The notes: generated by a model not told the origin, from the sequence alone. Shown: positions 1 through 6,230, numbered from the stretch's first letter. The stretch: 6,907 bases of DNA from Oscillospiraceae bacterium (GCA_017394475.1 JAFPYQ010000385.1:1-6907); one strand, 5' to 3'. Translations and numbers: made by a program.

Positions 1-30
1 GCTCAGGCTGCTATAGCTGACGAAAAGTGA
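1..30 (+). CDS. possible 3' end of an upstream gene (partial)
   Basis: Frame 1 reads AQAAIADEK and then a TGA stop at 28-30. The other two forward frames hit stops within about 18 bases. A terminator-like hairpin begins about 40 bases later, which fits a gene ending here. Nine residues are too few to name a family, so no function is proposed. The alternative is that this is non-coding sequence with a chance short open frame. Confidence 0.4.
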   Translation, partial: AQAAIADEK

Positions 31-70
31 TCATAAATACTTCGGTCAGAAGCATAAAATAACAATCAGC

Positions 71-100
71 CCTCACAGTTTCGGCTGTGAGGACTTTTCT
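71..100 (+). terminator. Rho-independent terminator of the gene entering from the left
   Basis: An 8-bp perfect stem (CCTCACAG at 71-78 with CTGTGAGG at 85-92) encloses a 6-base loop and is followed by ACTTTTCTT. The T-tract lies on the plus-strand side, so it would stop a rightward transcript. It faces the leftward cellulase transcript and helps keep the two convergent units apart. Confidence 0.6.
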
Positions 101-163
101 TCATATTTTGCCAACGATTTTCAGCATTTATAATATACGGACTTGTTCTTTACCGATAACAAG

Positions 164-196
164 CGCACCCCCACAGCTTTCTGCCGTGGGGGTGCG
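164..196 (-). terminator. terminator hairpin of the flavoprotein-cellulase unit
   Basis: An 11-bp perfect stem (CGCACCCCCAC at 164-174 with its complement at 186-196) starts 15 bases after the cellulase stop codon. Two more pairs can form in the loop (176-177 with 183-184). On the minus strand it is followed by CTTGTTAT, a weak T-tract. The very stable stem makes termination or 3'-end protection likely; the poor U-run leaves some doubt. It may also act on rightward transcripts. Confidence 0.55.
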
Positions 197-210
197 TATC
201 ATTTACATAT

Positions 211-2256
211 TTACGAAAGTACCTTGCCGTTCTCTCCGAGGGGTATCTGATGGTCGAGGCCGACGAATTTGCCGTTCTGCTGCCACAGTACCTGCTTTAC
301 GAACTTGTACTTCTCCTCATCCCATGTGATGAAGTCATCCTTTACCATGCCGCCGGTATCTCCGGAGTTGGCATTGAAGCACCAGAAGGTGTGATGAAGC
401 TGCTTTTCCTTTATGAGCTTTCCCAGGTACTTCATCCATGTGAGGTTGGGCTCGGTCATGAAGCCGCCCCATTCACCGATAAGTATGGGGGCTGTGCCGC
501 TGTCGTAGATATACAGCCAGTTGTCGTTCCATGCGTCCTTTTTCAGCGAATTGTAGGTGTAATCGCCCTTGAACCATTCCTGCTGATATACGGAGGGACC
601 GTAGTCATGGGGAGAATATACCAGCTTGTTGCGGTATTTTCCCAGATCAACCGGATAGTCCTTGACACCGCGGAGGTTGGCACCCCACCATGTGCTGTAA
701 TAGTCCTTGGGATCGGTGGAAGAATAGCCCTTCTTGGGATCGATGGGGTATATCTCTATGCCCTCCACCAGTACCAGTACATTGGGGTTCTTGGAAAGCA
801 CCGCATTGGCAGCCTTTTCAGCCTCGTAGCGCCAGTTGTCGGGATCATAGCTGTTGTCCCACTTTGCGCGTGGCTTTTCGTTGGCCTTGCCGTGGGGCTC
901 GTTCTTGAGATCGTAGGCGATTATGGTATCGTCCTTCTTGTAGCGGTTTGCCATCCATGAGAGGGCTTTGAGATAATCCTTCTCGGTCACATCCCCCTCA
1001 TACCACATGGGCTTCATGTGCCCGGAGGCATCTGTCTTGGCGGAATGGATGTCTATGATTATCTTCAGACCGTTGGCACGACACTGACCTACCACATAAT
1101 CCCATATCTCAAGACTGTTCTTATCCTCAAGATAGGAATTATAGGCGTGGTTGTAATTTGCCGTGGGGTACTGCCCTGCTGCCCACTGATTTATAAGCTC
1201 GGCAGAGAAGGGAACTCGAAGGCAGTTGAAGCCGTGATCTGCGATGGCTGCAAGGGATGAGTTCAGATCGCACGCCCAGAGGCCGTCAAAGGTGTTGGTG
1301 CCTGTGTTGTAGCCGAACCAGTTTATGCCGGTGAGCCAGACCTTGCGCCCCTGTGCATCCACGATGTCTGTGCCGTTGCAGTAGAGCCAGTCATCGGTGG
1401 TAGGGGGAGGGACATCCTTTGCGGGAGTCGTTACCGCCTGGGCATTGCCGCCGTTATTATTGTTATTATTGTTATTATTCCATGATACGGTGCTCGCACC
1501 GAAAACGGCCGTCACCGATGCAGCACCCAGATCGGGAGAACCGGGATCCTTCACTATGATGCCGAAAGATGCCTCGCCACCCGGAGCGATATCCTGGTTA
1601 TAGTCCACGGGAGTGGCTGTGATGACACCCTTGGAGATGGATACATTGCTGCTCCAGTTCTGGTCTATGGCGGCACTGCCGCCGAAGGGGATGGTAGCCG
1701 TCCAGGAATTGATGTTCTCCTTGCCTGTATTGGTTATCTTCACATCCACCTGGATGAAATCGCTCTTGCCGTCATTCCAGCCGCCCGCCTTGGAAACGCT
1801 TATCTTGACGCCGTCCGAGCTTGCTTTTTTCTTCGATTTTGACTTTCCGTCCTTTTCGGAGGATGAGTCGGGGGCTATGAGGGTCTGCATGGGCTCGGTG
1901 GCTTCTGTGGTGGTATAGGACTCGGTAGTGGTCTGAACATACTCAGTGGTGGTCTGTGTGCTGCGCCCCGCAGGAGCCGCAGTCACAACAGATGGGCTGT
2001 CGCCTGTATCCCCGTCATCTGCGGACGGTGCGATAGTCACCACATTGTGGGAAACGGATGTGCTCACTCCCCCGTCACCAAAGGCATCCTTATCATCAAA
2101 GGTATCGGGAGCAGTGGTGTCGGTGCTCTCTGCTGCAGTGGTCACAGCCACAGTATCACTGTTCTGCGGCACATCGGGCAGCTCCACCTTTGCCTGCCCG
2201 CAGGATGCGAGCATCATCATAGCAGCTAAAACAGCCAGTATTTTTTCTTTTTTCAT
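211..2256 (-). CDS. lipid-anchored GH5 (subfamily 1-like) cellulase with CBM2-like module
   Basis: This is a 681-residue extracellular beta-1,4-glucanase, predicted to cleave cellulose or related beta-glucans. It has a lipoprotein signal with lipobox LASC (lipidated Cys19). A Ser/Thr/Asp-rich spacer runs to about 135, followed by a Lys-rich patch. A CBM2-like domain (about 150-255) shows the [17 protein letters not shown] and IAPGG motifs. A nine-Asn linker sits near 260-268. The GH5 domain (about 290-670) has [14 protein letters not shown], the acid/base Glu453 in LKNEP, HDY, the nucleophile Glu595 in IGEWG, and [13 protein letters not shown], which closely resembles actinobacterial E1-type GH5_1 enzymes. 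No dockerin or CBM37 is visible. The ATG at 2256 is preferred because GGAGG (2266-2270) lies 9 bases upstream. An ATG at 2262 and a GTG at 2265 are alternatives, but they sit only 3 and 0 bases from that site. The gene is co-transcribed behind the flavoprotein gene. Confidence 0.95.
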   Translation of the reverse strand: MKKEKILAVLAAMMMLASCGQAKVELPDVPQNSDTVAVTTAAESTDTTAPDTFDDKDAFGDGGVSTSVSHNVVTIAPSADDGDTGDSPSVVTAAPAGRSTQTTTEYVQTTTESYTTTEATEPMQTLIAPDSSSEKDGKSKSKKKASSDGVKISVSKAGGWNDGKSDFIQVDVKITNTGKENINSWTATIPFGGSAAIDQNWSSNVSISKGVITATPVDYNQDIAPGGEASFGIIVKDPGSPDLGAASVTAVFGASTVSWNNNNNNNNNGGNAQAVTTPAKDVPPPTTDDWLYCNGTDIVDAQGRKVWLTGINWFGYNTGTNTFDGLWACDLNSSLAAIADHGFNCLRVPFSAELINQWAAGQYPTANYNHAYNSYLEDKNSLEIWDYVVGQCRANGLKIIIDIHSAKTDASGHMKPMWYEGDVTEKDYLKALSWMANRYKKDDTIIAYDLKNEPHGKANEKPRAKWDNSYDPDNWRYEAEKAANAVLSKNPNVLVLVEGIEIYPIDPKKGYSSTDPKDYYSTWWGANLRGVKDYPVDLGKYRNKLVYSPHDYGPSVYQQEWFKGDYTYNSLKKDAWNDNWLYIYDSGTAPILIGEWGGFMTEPNLTWMKYLGKLIKEKQLHHTFWCFNANSGDTGGMVKDDFITWDEEKYKFVKQVLWQQNGKFVGLDHQIPLGENGKVLS
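1453..1479. repeat. (GTTATTATT)x3 tandem repeat encoding the Asn linker
   Basis: Three perfect 9-bp units read on the minus strand as AAT AAT AAC three times, giving nine consecutive Asn residues between the CBM2-like and GH5 domains. Gain or loss of a unit keeps the reading frame and changes only the linker length. The unit is AT-rich inside an otherwise GC-moderate gene. Confidence 0.85.
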
Positions 2257-2261
2257 TTTCA

Positions 2262-3491
2262 TCACCCTCCGGGCAGCTGTGCCGCCGCATACGCGGTCGA
2301 AAATGCGATCTGAAGATTGAATCCGCCTGTAAAGGCATCAACATCTATTACCTCACCTGCGAAATACAGCCCATCGCAGAGCTTTGAGCGGCAGGTCTTA
2401 GGGTCTATCTCCTTAGTATCCACCCCGCCCGATGTGATTATAGCCTCGGTGACGGGACGCGTGCCCTTTACATCCAGCTCCAGGTTTTTAAGGAGCTTTA
2501 CCAGTGCAGCGCGTTCTTTGTGGGTTATCTGATTTGCCTTCTTTTCCGCAGGGATGCCCGACAGCCTTACTATCACGGGTATCATAGAGCGGGGAAGGAG
2601 CTTGTCGAGAGAATTTGCCAGGTCACGGTTGGAAAATTCCGCTAAGTCCCTCTGTATACGGGAATCAAGAGTTTTTTCATCAAGGGCGGGCTTAAGGTCG
2701 ATAACCAGCTTATGGGGATCATCGTTCCTGATATATCCCGATGCAGTCAGCACCAGCGGACCCGATACCCCGAAATGGGTGAAGAGCATCTCGCCCTGTT
2801 CGCTGTACAGCTTTTTAGTCCCCTGATAAAGAGTCAGCCGCACGTTCCTGAGAGAGAGCCCCATGAGCTCGCTGCAGTACTTCTGCCGTATCTCCAGCGG
2901 CACAAGGGATGGACGAATGGGCGTTATGGTATGCCCTGCCTGTTTTGCGAGCTGATACCCGTCCCCGGTGGAGCCTGTGGCAGGGTAGCTTTTCCCGCCT
3001 GTGGCTATTATCACCTTATCCGCAGGGAATTCTCTGTCCCCGCAGCGCACGCCTTTGCACCGGATGTTGCTCCCGCTTTTTTCAAGGATGAGCTCCGTCA
3101 CCCTCTCGTGGATGACCTTTACCGAGTATTCTTTCAGCTTTCTTTCAAGGGCATTCACGATATCCGCCGCCTTGCCGCTTTCCGGGAATACCCTGTTGCC
3201 TCTTTCCGTCACAAGGGGGACTCCGCATTCGTATTCAAAGAAGCTCATCACATCATCCTTGGAATACGCCGAGTAGGACGAATACATAAACCGCGGATTT
3301 GTGGGGATGTTGTTGAAAAACTCCTCTTTTGTGCAGTCATTGGTGAGATTGCAGCGCCCCTTGCCGGTAATGCCCAGCTTTCTTCCAAGGCGCTCGTTGC
3401 GCTCGAAAACAGTTACCGATGCACCACCCGCAGCGGACATTATCCCCGCGAACATCCCTGCGGCACCGCCGCCGATTACAATTACTTTCAT
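2262..3491 (-). CDS. HI0933/BaiN (YhiN)-family FAD-dependent oxidoreductase
   Basis: This is a 409-residue cytoplasmic flavoprotein of the usual family length. The N-terminal Rossmann FAD site is [12 protein letters not shown] (residues 5-16). The family signature [16 protein letters not shown] covers 36-51. An ATGG loop follows near 163-166, and [13 protein letters not shown] lies at 233-245. The C-terminal FAD-contacting segment [19 protein letters not shown] is at 376-394. Members of this family are widely annotated as NAD(P)/FAD-dependent oxidoreductases. One relative, BaiN, has been linked to bile-acid reduction, but for most members, including this one, the substrate cannot be read from the sequence. 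The start is the ATG at 3491, with GGAAAAGG just upstream. It is the first gene of a two-gene unit with the cellulase behind a consensus promoter. Confidence 0.93.
   Translation of the reverse strand: MKVIVIGGGAAGMFAGIMSAAGGASVTVFERNERLGRKLGITGKGRCNLTNDCTKEEFFNNIPTNPRFMYSSYSAYSKDDVMSFFEYECGVPLVTERGNRVFPESGKAADIVNALERKLKEYSVKVIHERVTELILEKSGSNIRCKGVRCGDREFPADKVIIATGGKSYPATGSTGDGYQLAKQAGHTITPIRPSLVPLEIRQKYCSELMGLSLRNVRLTLYQGTKKLYSEQGEMLFTHFGVSGPLVLTASGYIRNDDPHKLVIDLKPALDEKTLDSRIQRDLAEFSNRDLANSLDKLLPRSMIPVIVRLSGIPAEKKANQITHKERAALVKLLKNLELDVKGTRPVTEAIITSGGVDTKEIDPKTCRSKLCDGLYFAGEVIDVDAFTGGFNLQIAFSTAYAAAQLPGG
2266..2270 (-). promoter_or_regulatory. cellulase ribosome binding site inside the upstream gene
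   Basis: GGAGG on the minus strand lies within the final Gly-Gly codons of the flavoprotein gene, just before its TGA stop (2262-2264). It is 9 bases from the ATG at 2256 and only 3 from the ATG at 2262. The second ATG would overlap the stop as TGATG. The spacing favours the 2256 start. Confidence 0.8.
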
Positions 3492-3570
3492 AGACCTTTT
3501 CCGTTCGGTATCTTCCGTTCACACAGGCGCATTGACCGATCATCTGTCGGTAAAGACATATCTATTATTG

Positions 3571-3599
3571 ATTATACTACCAAAGCCATGATTTGTCAA
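3571..3599 (-). promoter_or_regulatory. consensus promoter of the flavoprotein-cellulase unit
   Basis: On the minus strand a perfect TTGACA (3594-3599) and a perfect TATAAT (3571-3576) are separated by 17 bases. The expected transcript start is near 3564, giving a leader of about 70 bases before the ATG at 3491. The leader holds only a small 5-bp hairpin (3535-3539 with 3547-3551). The promoter begins about 20 bases past the tRNA terminator, so the unit does not depend on tRNA readthrough. Confidence 0.82.
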
Positions 3600-3618
3600 T
3601 CATATTCACGCCTTTATG

Positions 3619-3648
3619 CAAAAAACCCGATACTGTTGAAGTATCGGG
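3619..3648 (-). terminator. Rho-independent terminator of tRNA-Leu
   Basis: A perfect 8-bp stem (CCCGATAC with GTATCGGG, 3626-3633 and 3641-3648) has a 7-base loop. On the minus strand it is followed by six T residues (3625-3620). It begins 5 bases after the encoded CCA end of the tRNA. Confidence 0.92.
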
Positions 3649-3652
3649 GATC

Positions 3653-3736
3653 TGGTGCGAGAGATGGGACTTGAACCCACACGCCAATGACACACGCACC
3701 TCAAACGTGCCTGTCTGCCTATTCCAGCACTCTCGC
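3653..3736 (-). tRNA. tRNA-Leu (anticodon GAG), CCA encoded
   Basis: The 84-base gene folds as a class II tRNA. The acceptor stem is GCGAGAG (3736-3730) with CTCTCGC (3663-3657), then discriminator A and an encoded CCA (3655-3653). The D arm contains the Leu-like GGAATAGGCAGA. The anticodon stem CACGT/GCGTG carries the loop TTGAGGT, placing GAG at 3702-3700, which reads CUC and CUU codons. The 12-base variable arm can form a 4-bp stem with wobble pairs. The T arm is GTGGG-TTCAAGT-CCCAT. The long variable arm and the TTGAGGT loop match leucine isoacceptors. It has its own promoter and terminator. Confidence 0.95.
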
Positions 3737-3775
3737 ATATTAAGAACGCAGGGCTTATCTCCATGCGACTTATTA

Positions 3776-3804
3776 AGTTTACCATATTACAGGATAAAAG
3801 TCAA
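3776..3804 (-). promoter_or_regulatory. probable promoter of tRNA-Leu
   Basis: On the minus strand TTGACT (3799-3804) and TAAACT (3776-3781) are 17 bases apart. The -35 box matches the consensus at 5 of 6 positions and the -10 at 4 of 6. Transcription would start near 3769, about 33 bases before the mature tRNA 5' end. The weak -10 box is the main reason for doubt. Confidence 0.5.
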
Positions 3805-3974
3805 TGACTAATTTTATTAACGTAATACAGACTATAATTGAATATAGTTCACATTCGTAATATTTTCTGATTTATCAAAAGATCAGGCTTTTCGGCCGAG
3901 GTGGATAATAGCGGGTAAATAAGTTGCCGGGGCGCAGTTTTTACATCCCGGGCGCAATTAGCAGCGAGACAACC

Positions 3975-3989
3975 GCGGGCACCGCCCGT
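3975..3989 (+). other. small GC-rich hairpin upstream of the MBL promoter
   Basis: GCGGGC (3975-3980) pairs with GCCCGT (3984-3989), ending in one G-T wobble, around a 3-base loop. It ends directly against the -35 box and is followed by TTGACTTTTT. It could be a weak terminator for stray rightward transcription or a protein-binding site. No function is established. Confidence 0.35.
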
Positions 3990-4018
3990 TTGACTTTTTC
4001 ATCAGGATAGTGTATAAT
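3990..4018 (+). promoter_or_regulatory. promoter of the MBL-XRE unit
   Basis: TTGACT (3990-3995) and a perfect TATAAT (4013-4018) are 17 bases apart. The expected start is near 4025, leaving a leader of about 25 bases before the ATG at 4051. The leader has no good Shine-Dalgarno sequence, so translation may be modest even though the promoter looks strong. Confidence 0.82.
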
Positions 4019-4050
4019 AGAGTAAATCAACGCATGAAGAATGAAATGAT

Positions 4051-5052
4051 ATGAAACGTAAAAAGAAAAGAACATCATCCGTCAATATCCGCGAAGTGCT
4101 GTCAAAGGTGTGGAAGAACGCACCCATCATCATCACCTGTACGATACTTGCAGCAGGGCTGTGCCTTGTGGCGCTGATGCAGTCCGGTGTCATAGGTGAA
4201 AAGGATATAGAGAATGTGTCTCTGCTGTTTGAAGGGCAGAAGATCACCGACGATTACAAGCCCGATGACAGCGACGACCTGTGCGTCAGCTTCATAGATG
4301 TGGGTCAGGGCGACTGCATACTCATCGAGAGCGAGAAAACAGTCCTCATAGACTGCGGGGAGAACGACTGCTATAATAAGGTATCCTCATTCCTGAAAAG
4401 CCGCGGGGTGGAAAAGATAGATATACTCATCGCCACCCATCAGCATACCGACCACATGGGCTGTATGGCCAAGATCGTGGACGATCATGAGATAGGCCGC
4501 ATAGTCATGCCGAAGCCCCCTGCAGGCCTTGTGCCTCCCACCCGTGCCTATGAGGCGCTGCTTTATTCGGTAAATGATAAGGGGCTGCGCTTTACTGCCG
4601 CCCAGACGGGTTATATATACAAACTGGGCTCTGCCGATGATGCCCCGAAGCTCACGGTCCTGGCTCCCCTTCCCGATGATGATTTTGACGATCTCAATGA
4701 TTATTCCGTGGTCTGCCGCCTGGATTACCGCAAGCGATCCTTCCTGTTCACCGGAGACCTGACGGAAAAAGGCGAAAAGGCACTGCTCGGACGAAACGCC
4801 GATATCAAAGCGGATGTGCTCAAAGTGGGGCATCACGGTTCGGCACATTCATCCTCCCGTGAGTTCCTCGCAAAGGTACGCCCCGGTATAGCCGTCATAA
4901 GCGTGGGGGAGCAAAACGACTACGGTCACCCCGCAGAGGAGGCCGTAAAGCGGCTGGAGCGCTATGCCAAGGTCATCACCACCGCCGGGAACGGCAATAT
5001 AAGCATCTACACCGACGGGCGTAAGATGACTGTCGCTGTGCAGAAGTCATGA
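4051..5052 (+). CDS. membrane-anchored ComEC-like metallo-beta-lactamase-fold protein
   Basis: This 333-residue protein has a very basic N-terminus (MKRKKKR), one hydrophobic segment at about 25-45 that acts as a signal anchor, and an outward-facing MBL domain (about 77-330). Visible family motifs are FIDVGQGD (81-88), the metal site THQHTDH (129-135, His-x-His-x-Asp-His intact), FTGD (233-236), KVGHHGS (258-264) and ISVGEQNDYGHP (283-294). These match the C-terminal domain of ComEC/Rec2 and its stand-alone relatives. The ten-helix ComEC channel is absent, so it is not a DNA-uptake channel by itself. A metal-dependent hydrolase, perhaps a nuclease or phosphodiesterase, is the family-based inference; the substrate is unknown. 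The ATG at 4051 lacks a clear ribosome binding site but is the only start that includes the membrane anchor. The XRE gene follows 59 bases after the stop. Confidence 0.9.
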   Translation: MKRKKKRTSSVNIREVLSKVWKNAPIIITCTILAAGLCLVALMQSGVIGEKDIENVSLLFEGQKITDDYKPDDSDDLCVSFIDVGQGDCILIESEKTVLIDCGENDCYNKVSSFLKSRGVEKIDILIATHQHTDHMGCMAKIVDDHEIGRIVMPKPPAGLVPPTRAYEALLYSVNDKGLRFTAAQTGYIYKLGSADDAPKLTVLAPLPDDDFDDLNDYSVVCRLDYRKRSFLFTGDLTEKGEKALLGRNADIKADVLKVGHHGSAHSSSREFLAKVRPGIAVISVGEQNDYGHPAEEAVKRLERYAKVITTAGNGNISIYTDGRKMTVAVQKS

Positions 5053-5099
5053 CACAGCCCGGGCAGGAATATGACAGTAAAATCATCCCGATAAATAAC

Positions 5100-5105
5100 A
5101 AGGAG
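5100..5105 (+). promoter_or_regulatory. ribosome binding site setting the XRE gene start
   Basis: AAGGAG lies 6 bases before the ATG at 5112. An earlier in-frame ATG at 5049 overlaps the MBL stop codon (ATGA) but has no such site. This supports the later start. Confidence 0.85.
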
Positions 5106-5111
5106 AACAGC

Positions 5112-5675
5112 ATGGATCAGCAGAAGATAGGCAGCTTCTTAAAGGAACTGCGCAAGGAGAAAAGCCTGACGCAGGAGCAGCTTGCAGAAAAGCTGTATGT
5201 TTCAAGGCGCACCGTGTCCCGCTGGGAAACAGGCAATAACCTTCCCGACCTGCCCGTACTTATAGAGATAGCAGACCTGAATGAAGTCGATCTTCGGGAG
5301 CTGCTGGAGGGCGAACGCAGGGCACCTGCCGAGGAAGGGACAGAGAGCCCCGAAAACAGCACCGCGGAGACCGCCGTGCTCATCGCCGAAAAAGCCGAGG
5401 AAGAAAAGGCGAATATCAGGCGCCGCTTTCACTATATCTTCATCGCAGGGGGCATATCCTTCGCACTGTACCTCATATCCACATTCCTGGCACCGGAGAA
5501 CACAGGCCACCTGTTCGACTTCCTTCAGGGGGCAAGTCTGGGCATCTCATTCGGAGCGGTACTGCTGGGGATCCTCATCACAGGCAAAAATACAGATGCC
5601 CAACTGTCGAAACTTCGTGAATTCCGGGCAAGGCTCACCGGCAGAAAGAGCCCCCCGCAGGCGGATGACATTTAA
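5112..5675 (+). CDS. membrane-anchored XRE-family (helix-turn-helix) regulator
   Basis: This 187-residue protein has an N-terminal XRE DNA-binding domain (about 4-66) with the typical pattern LKELRKEKSLTQEQLAEKL, then VSRRTVSRWETGNNLPDLPVL. An acidic, Glu/Ala-rich linker covers about 68-102. Two hydrophobic helices follow (about 107-127 and 139-158), and the tail is basic (FRARLTGRKS). The layout predicts a cytoplasmic HTH tethered to the membrane, as in many Firmicutes regulators that respond to envelope signals. The target is unknown; the co-transcribed MBL gene and the dyad downstream are the obvious candidates. The ATG at 5112 is chosen for its strong AAGGAG and because XRE domains usually begin a few residues before QKIGSFLK. 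The alternative ATG at 5049 would add 21 residues and overlap the MBL gene. Confidence 0.9.
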   Translation: MDQQKIGSFLKELRKEKSLTQEQLAEKLYVSRRTVSRWETGNNLPDLPVLIEIADLNEVDLRELLEGERRAPAEEGTESPENSTAETAVLIAEKAEEEKANIRRRFHYIFIAGGISFALYLISTFLAPENTGHLFDFLQGASLGISFGAVLLGILITGKNTDAQLSKLREFRARLTGRKSPPQADDI

Positions 5676-5698
5676 TATCTGTTCATATTTACGCTCTG

Positions 5699-5732
5699 TG
5701 ACATACCTGCCCCCCACGGGACAAGTATGTCA
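5699..5732. repeat. imperfect inverted repeat after the XRE gene
   Basis: TGACATAC (5699-5706) and GTATGTCA (5725-5732) are perfectly complementary. Inside them TG/CA and CCC/GGG also pair, each after a single mismatch, leaving a 4-base loop. The stem could end the MBL-XRE transcript, but neither strand has a U-run after it. It could equally be an operator or a copy of a dispersed palindromic element. Confidence 0.6.
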
Positions 5733-5769
5733 TATCCTTTATCTGAGCCGTTTTGCCCGTTATGTGTCC

Positions 5770-5798
5770 TTTACTTTTCCTCCTCACGGGTGTACAAT
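5770..5798 (+). promoter_or_regulatory. probable promoter of the small membrane protein
   Basis: TTTACT (5770-5775) and TACAAT (5793-5798) are 17 bases apart. The -10 box matches the consensus at 5 of 6 positions and the -35 at 4 of 6. Transcription would start near 5805, leaving a leader of about 75 bases that contains a possible short ORF. Confidence 0.55.
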
Positions 5799-5822
5799 AG
5801 TTTACAGACAAGGGGAAACAAC

Positions 5823-5882
5823 GTGATCGATGCTGCATCCCCGCAACAAACCGAACACGCCCGAAAAGGAGAATGGCTATGA
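5823..5882 (+). CDS. possible 19-codon leader ORF overlapping the next gene
   Basis: A GTG at 5823 is preceded by AAGGGG (5810-5815) at 7 bases. It opens a 19-residue frame (MIDAASPQQTEHARKGEWL) whose TGA (5880-5882) overlaps the ATG of the small membrane protein gene as ATGA. The Shine-Dalgarno spacing and the overlap are what translational coupling would need. No family is recognised and the composition is unremarkable. It may be a chance open frame, so confidence is low. Confidence 0.3.
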   Translation: MIDAASPQQTEHARKGEWL

Positions 5883-6070
5883 AAAAGGAACTCATCTTCA
5901 ATATCATCAGGATCATCGTTGCTGTGGGAGCAGTAGTATTCATCATACTGGATTTTCTTCCCCGGAACAGCGGCACCACACACTGGCTGAACCTCTCACA
6001 GCTTTGCATCATCATCGCTTCCCTGCTCAATATCAGGTATTGGAAGAAGAAAAAGGATGATGATAAGTAG
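5879..6070 (+). CDS. small two-helix membrane protein, unknown function
   Basis: This 63-residue protein has a short MKKE start, a first hydrophobic helix (about 6-27, IFNIIRIIVAVGAVVFIILDFL), a short polar loop, a second hydrophobic stretch (about 39-53) and a charged tail KKKKDDDK. This predicts a hairpin-like inner-membrane protein. I do not recognise the family. AAGGAG at 5866-5871 is 7 bases from the ATG at 5879 but only 1 base from the in-frame ATG at 5873, so the shorter form is preferred. It has its own promoter and a strong terminator, which argues that it is a real gene transcribed alone rather than part of the XRE unit. Confidence 0.75.
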   Translation: MKKELIFNIIRIIVAVGAVVFIILDFLPRNSGTTHWLNLSQLCIIIASLLNIRYWKKKKDDDK

Positions 6071-6085
6071 ACCATGAACAAACCC

Positions 6086-6129
6086 ATATACCCGAAAATG
6101 ATGTTAAGATCACTTTCGGGTATATTTTT
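6086..6129 (+). terminator. strong Rho-independent terminator
   Basis: A 17-base arm (6086-6102) pairs with 6109-6125 with a single mismatch around a 6-base loop, followed by a TTTTT run (6125-6129). It begins 16 bases after the stop of the small membrane protein. It separates that gene from the secreted-protein gene, so the latter needs its own promoter. Confidence 0.92.
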
Positions 6130-6178
6130 GTAAAAGTTCACAATTTATTTACCCCCCCGATTTTTGTTCATATTTTTA

Positions 6179-6187
6179 TGATATAAT
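6179..6187 (+). promoter_or_regulatory. extended -10 promoter of the secreted-protein gene
   Basis: TGATATAAT at 6179-6187 is a perfect extended -10 element (TG-n-TATAAT). There is no convincing -35 box at 16-18 bases, which is typical of this promoter class. A T-rich tract (6161-6177) lies upstream. The expected start is near 6194, about 37 bases before the ATG. Confidence 0.65.
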
Positions 6188-6230
6188 AACTCATATTTGT
6201 ATTTATTCCATTTATTATTTGGAGGCGCTT

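Larger units (their letters stand above)
3737..4050. other. divergent intergenic region between tRNA-Leu and the MBL gene
   Basis: These 314 bases contain no gene I can support. From left to right they hold the tRNA promoter, an AT-rich stretch (about 3805-3885), a GC-rich patch (about 3893-3990) with a GGGCGCA direct repeat (3930-3936 and 3950-3956, 20 bases apart) and a small hairpin (3975-3989), and finally the rightward promoter of the MBL gene. A hexamer TATAAT at 3833-3838 has no -35 partner at suitable spacing. Confidence 0.7.

Noticed and set aside
250..960. 236-codon open frame on the plus strand
   Set aside because: Antisense shadow of the GH5 catalytic domain; its composition is that of a mirrored coding frame.
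2712..3674. 320-codon open frame on the plus strand
   Set aside because: It lies antisense to the flavoprotein gene, whose family motifs are unmistakable, and runs into the promoter and tRNA terminator. No recognisable domain or ribosome binding site.
3593..3811. 72-codon frame containing a CERWDLNPHA segment
   Set aside because: It reads through the tRNA-Leu gene in antisense. The WDLNPH pattern is the well-known false protein produced by the reverse strand of tRNA T-arm and acceptor sequence.
3833..3838. TATAAT hexamer on the plus strand in the intergenic region
   Set aside because: No -35-like hexamer at 15-19 bases and no extended -10 TG; likely a chance match in AT-rich sequence.
4387..4848. 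153-codon minus-strand frame
   Set aside because: Antisense to the MBL gene across its metal-binding motifs; no independent evidence of coding.
5049..5111. Upstream ATG extending the XRE protein by 21 residues
   Set aside because: It overlaps the MBL stop as ATGA but lacks a ribosome binding site, while AAGGAG is correctly placed for the ATG at 5112. The extra residues precede the usual start of the domain.
5689..6141. 150-codon minus-strand frame with hydrophobic stretches
   Set aside because: It crosses the strong terminator, the small membrane protein gene and the dyad in antisense. Its hydrophobicity comes from the mirrored membrane helices.
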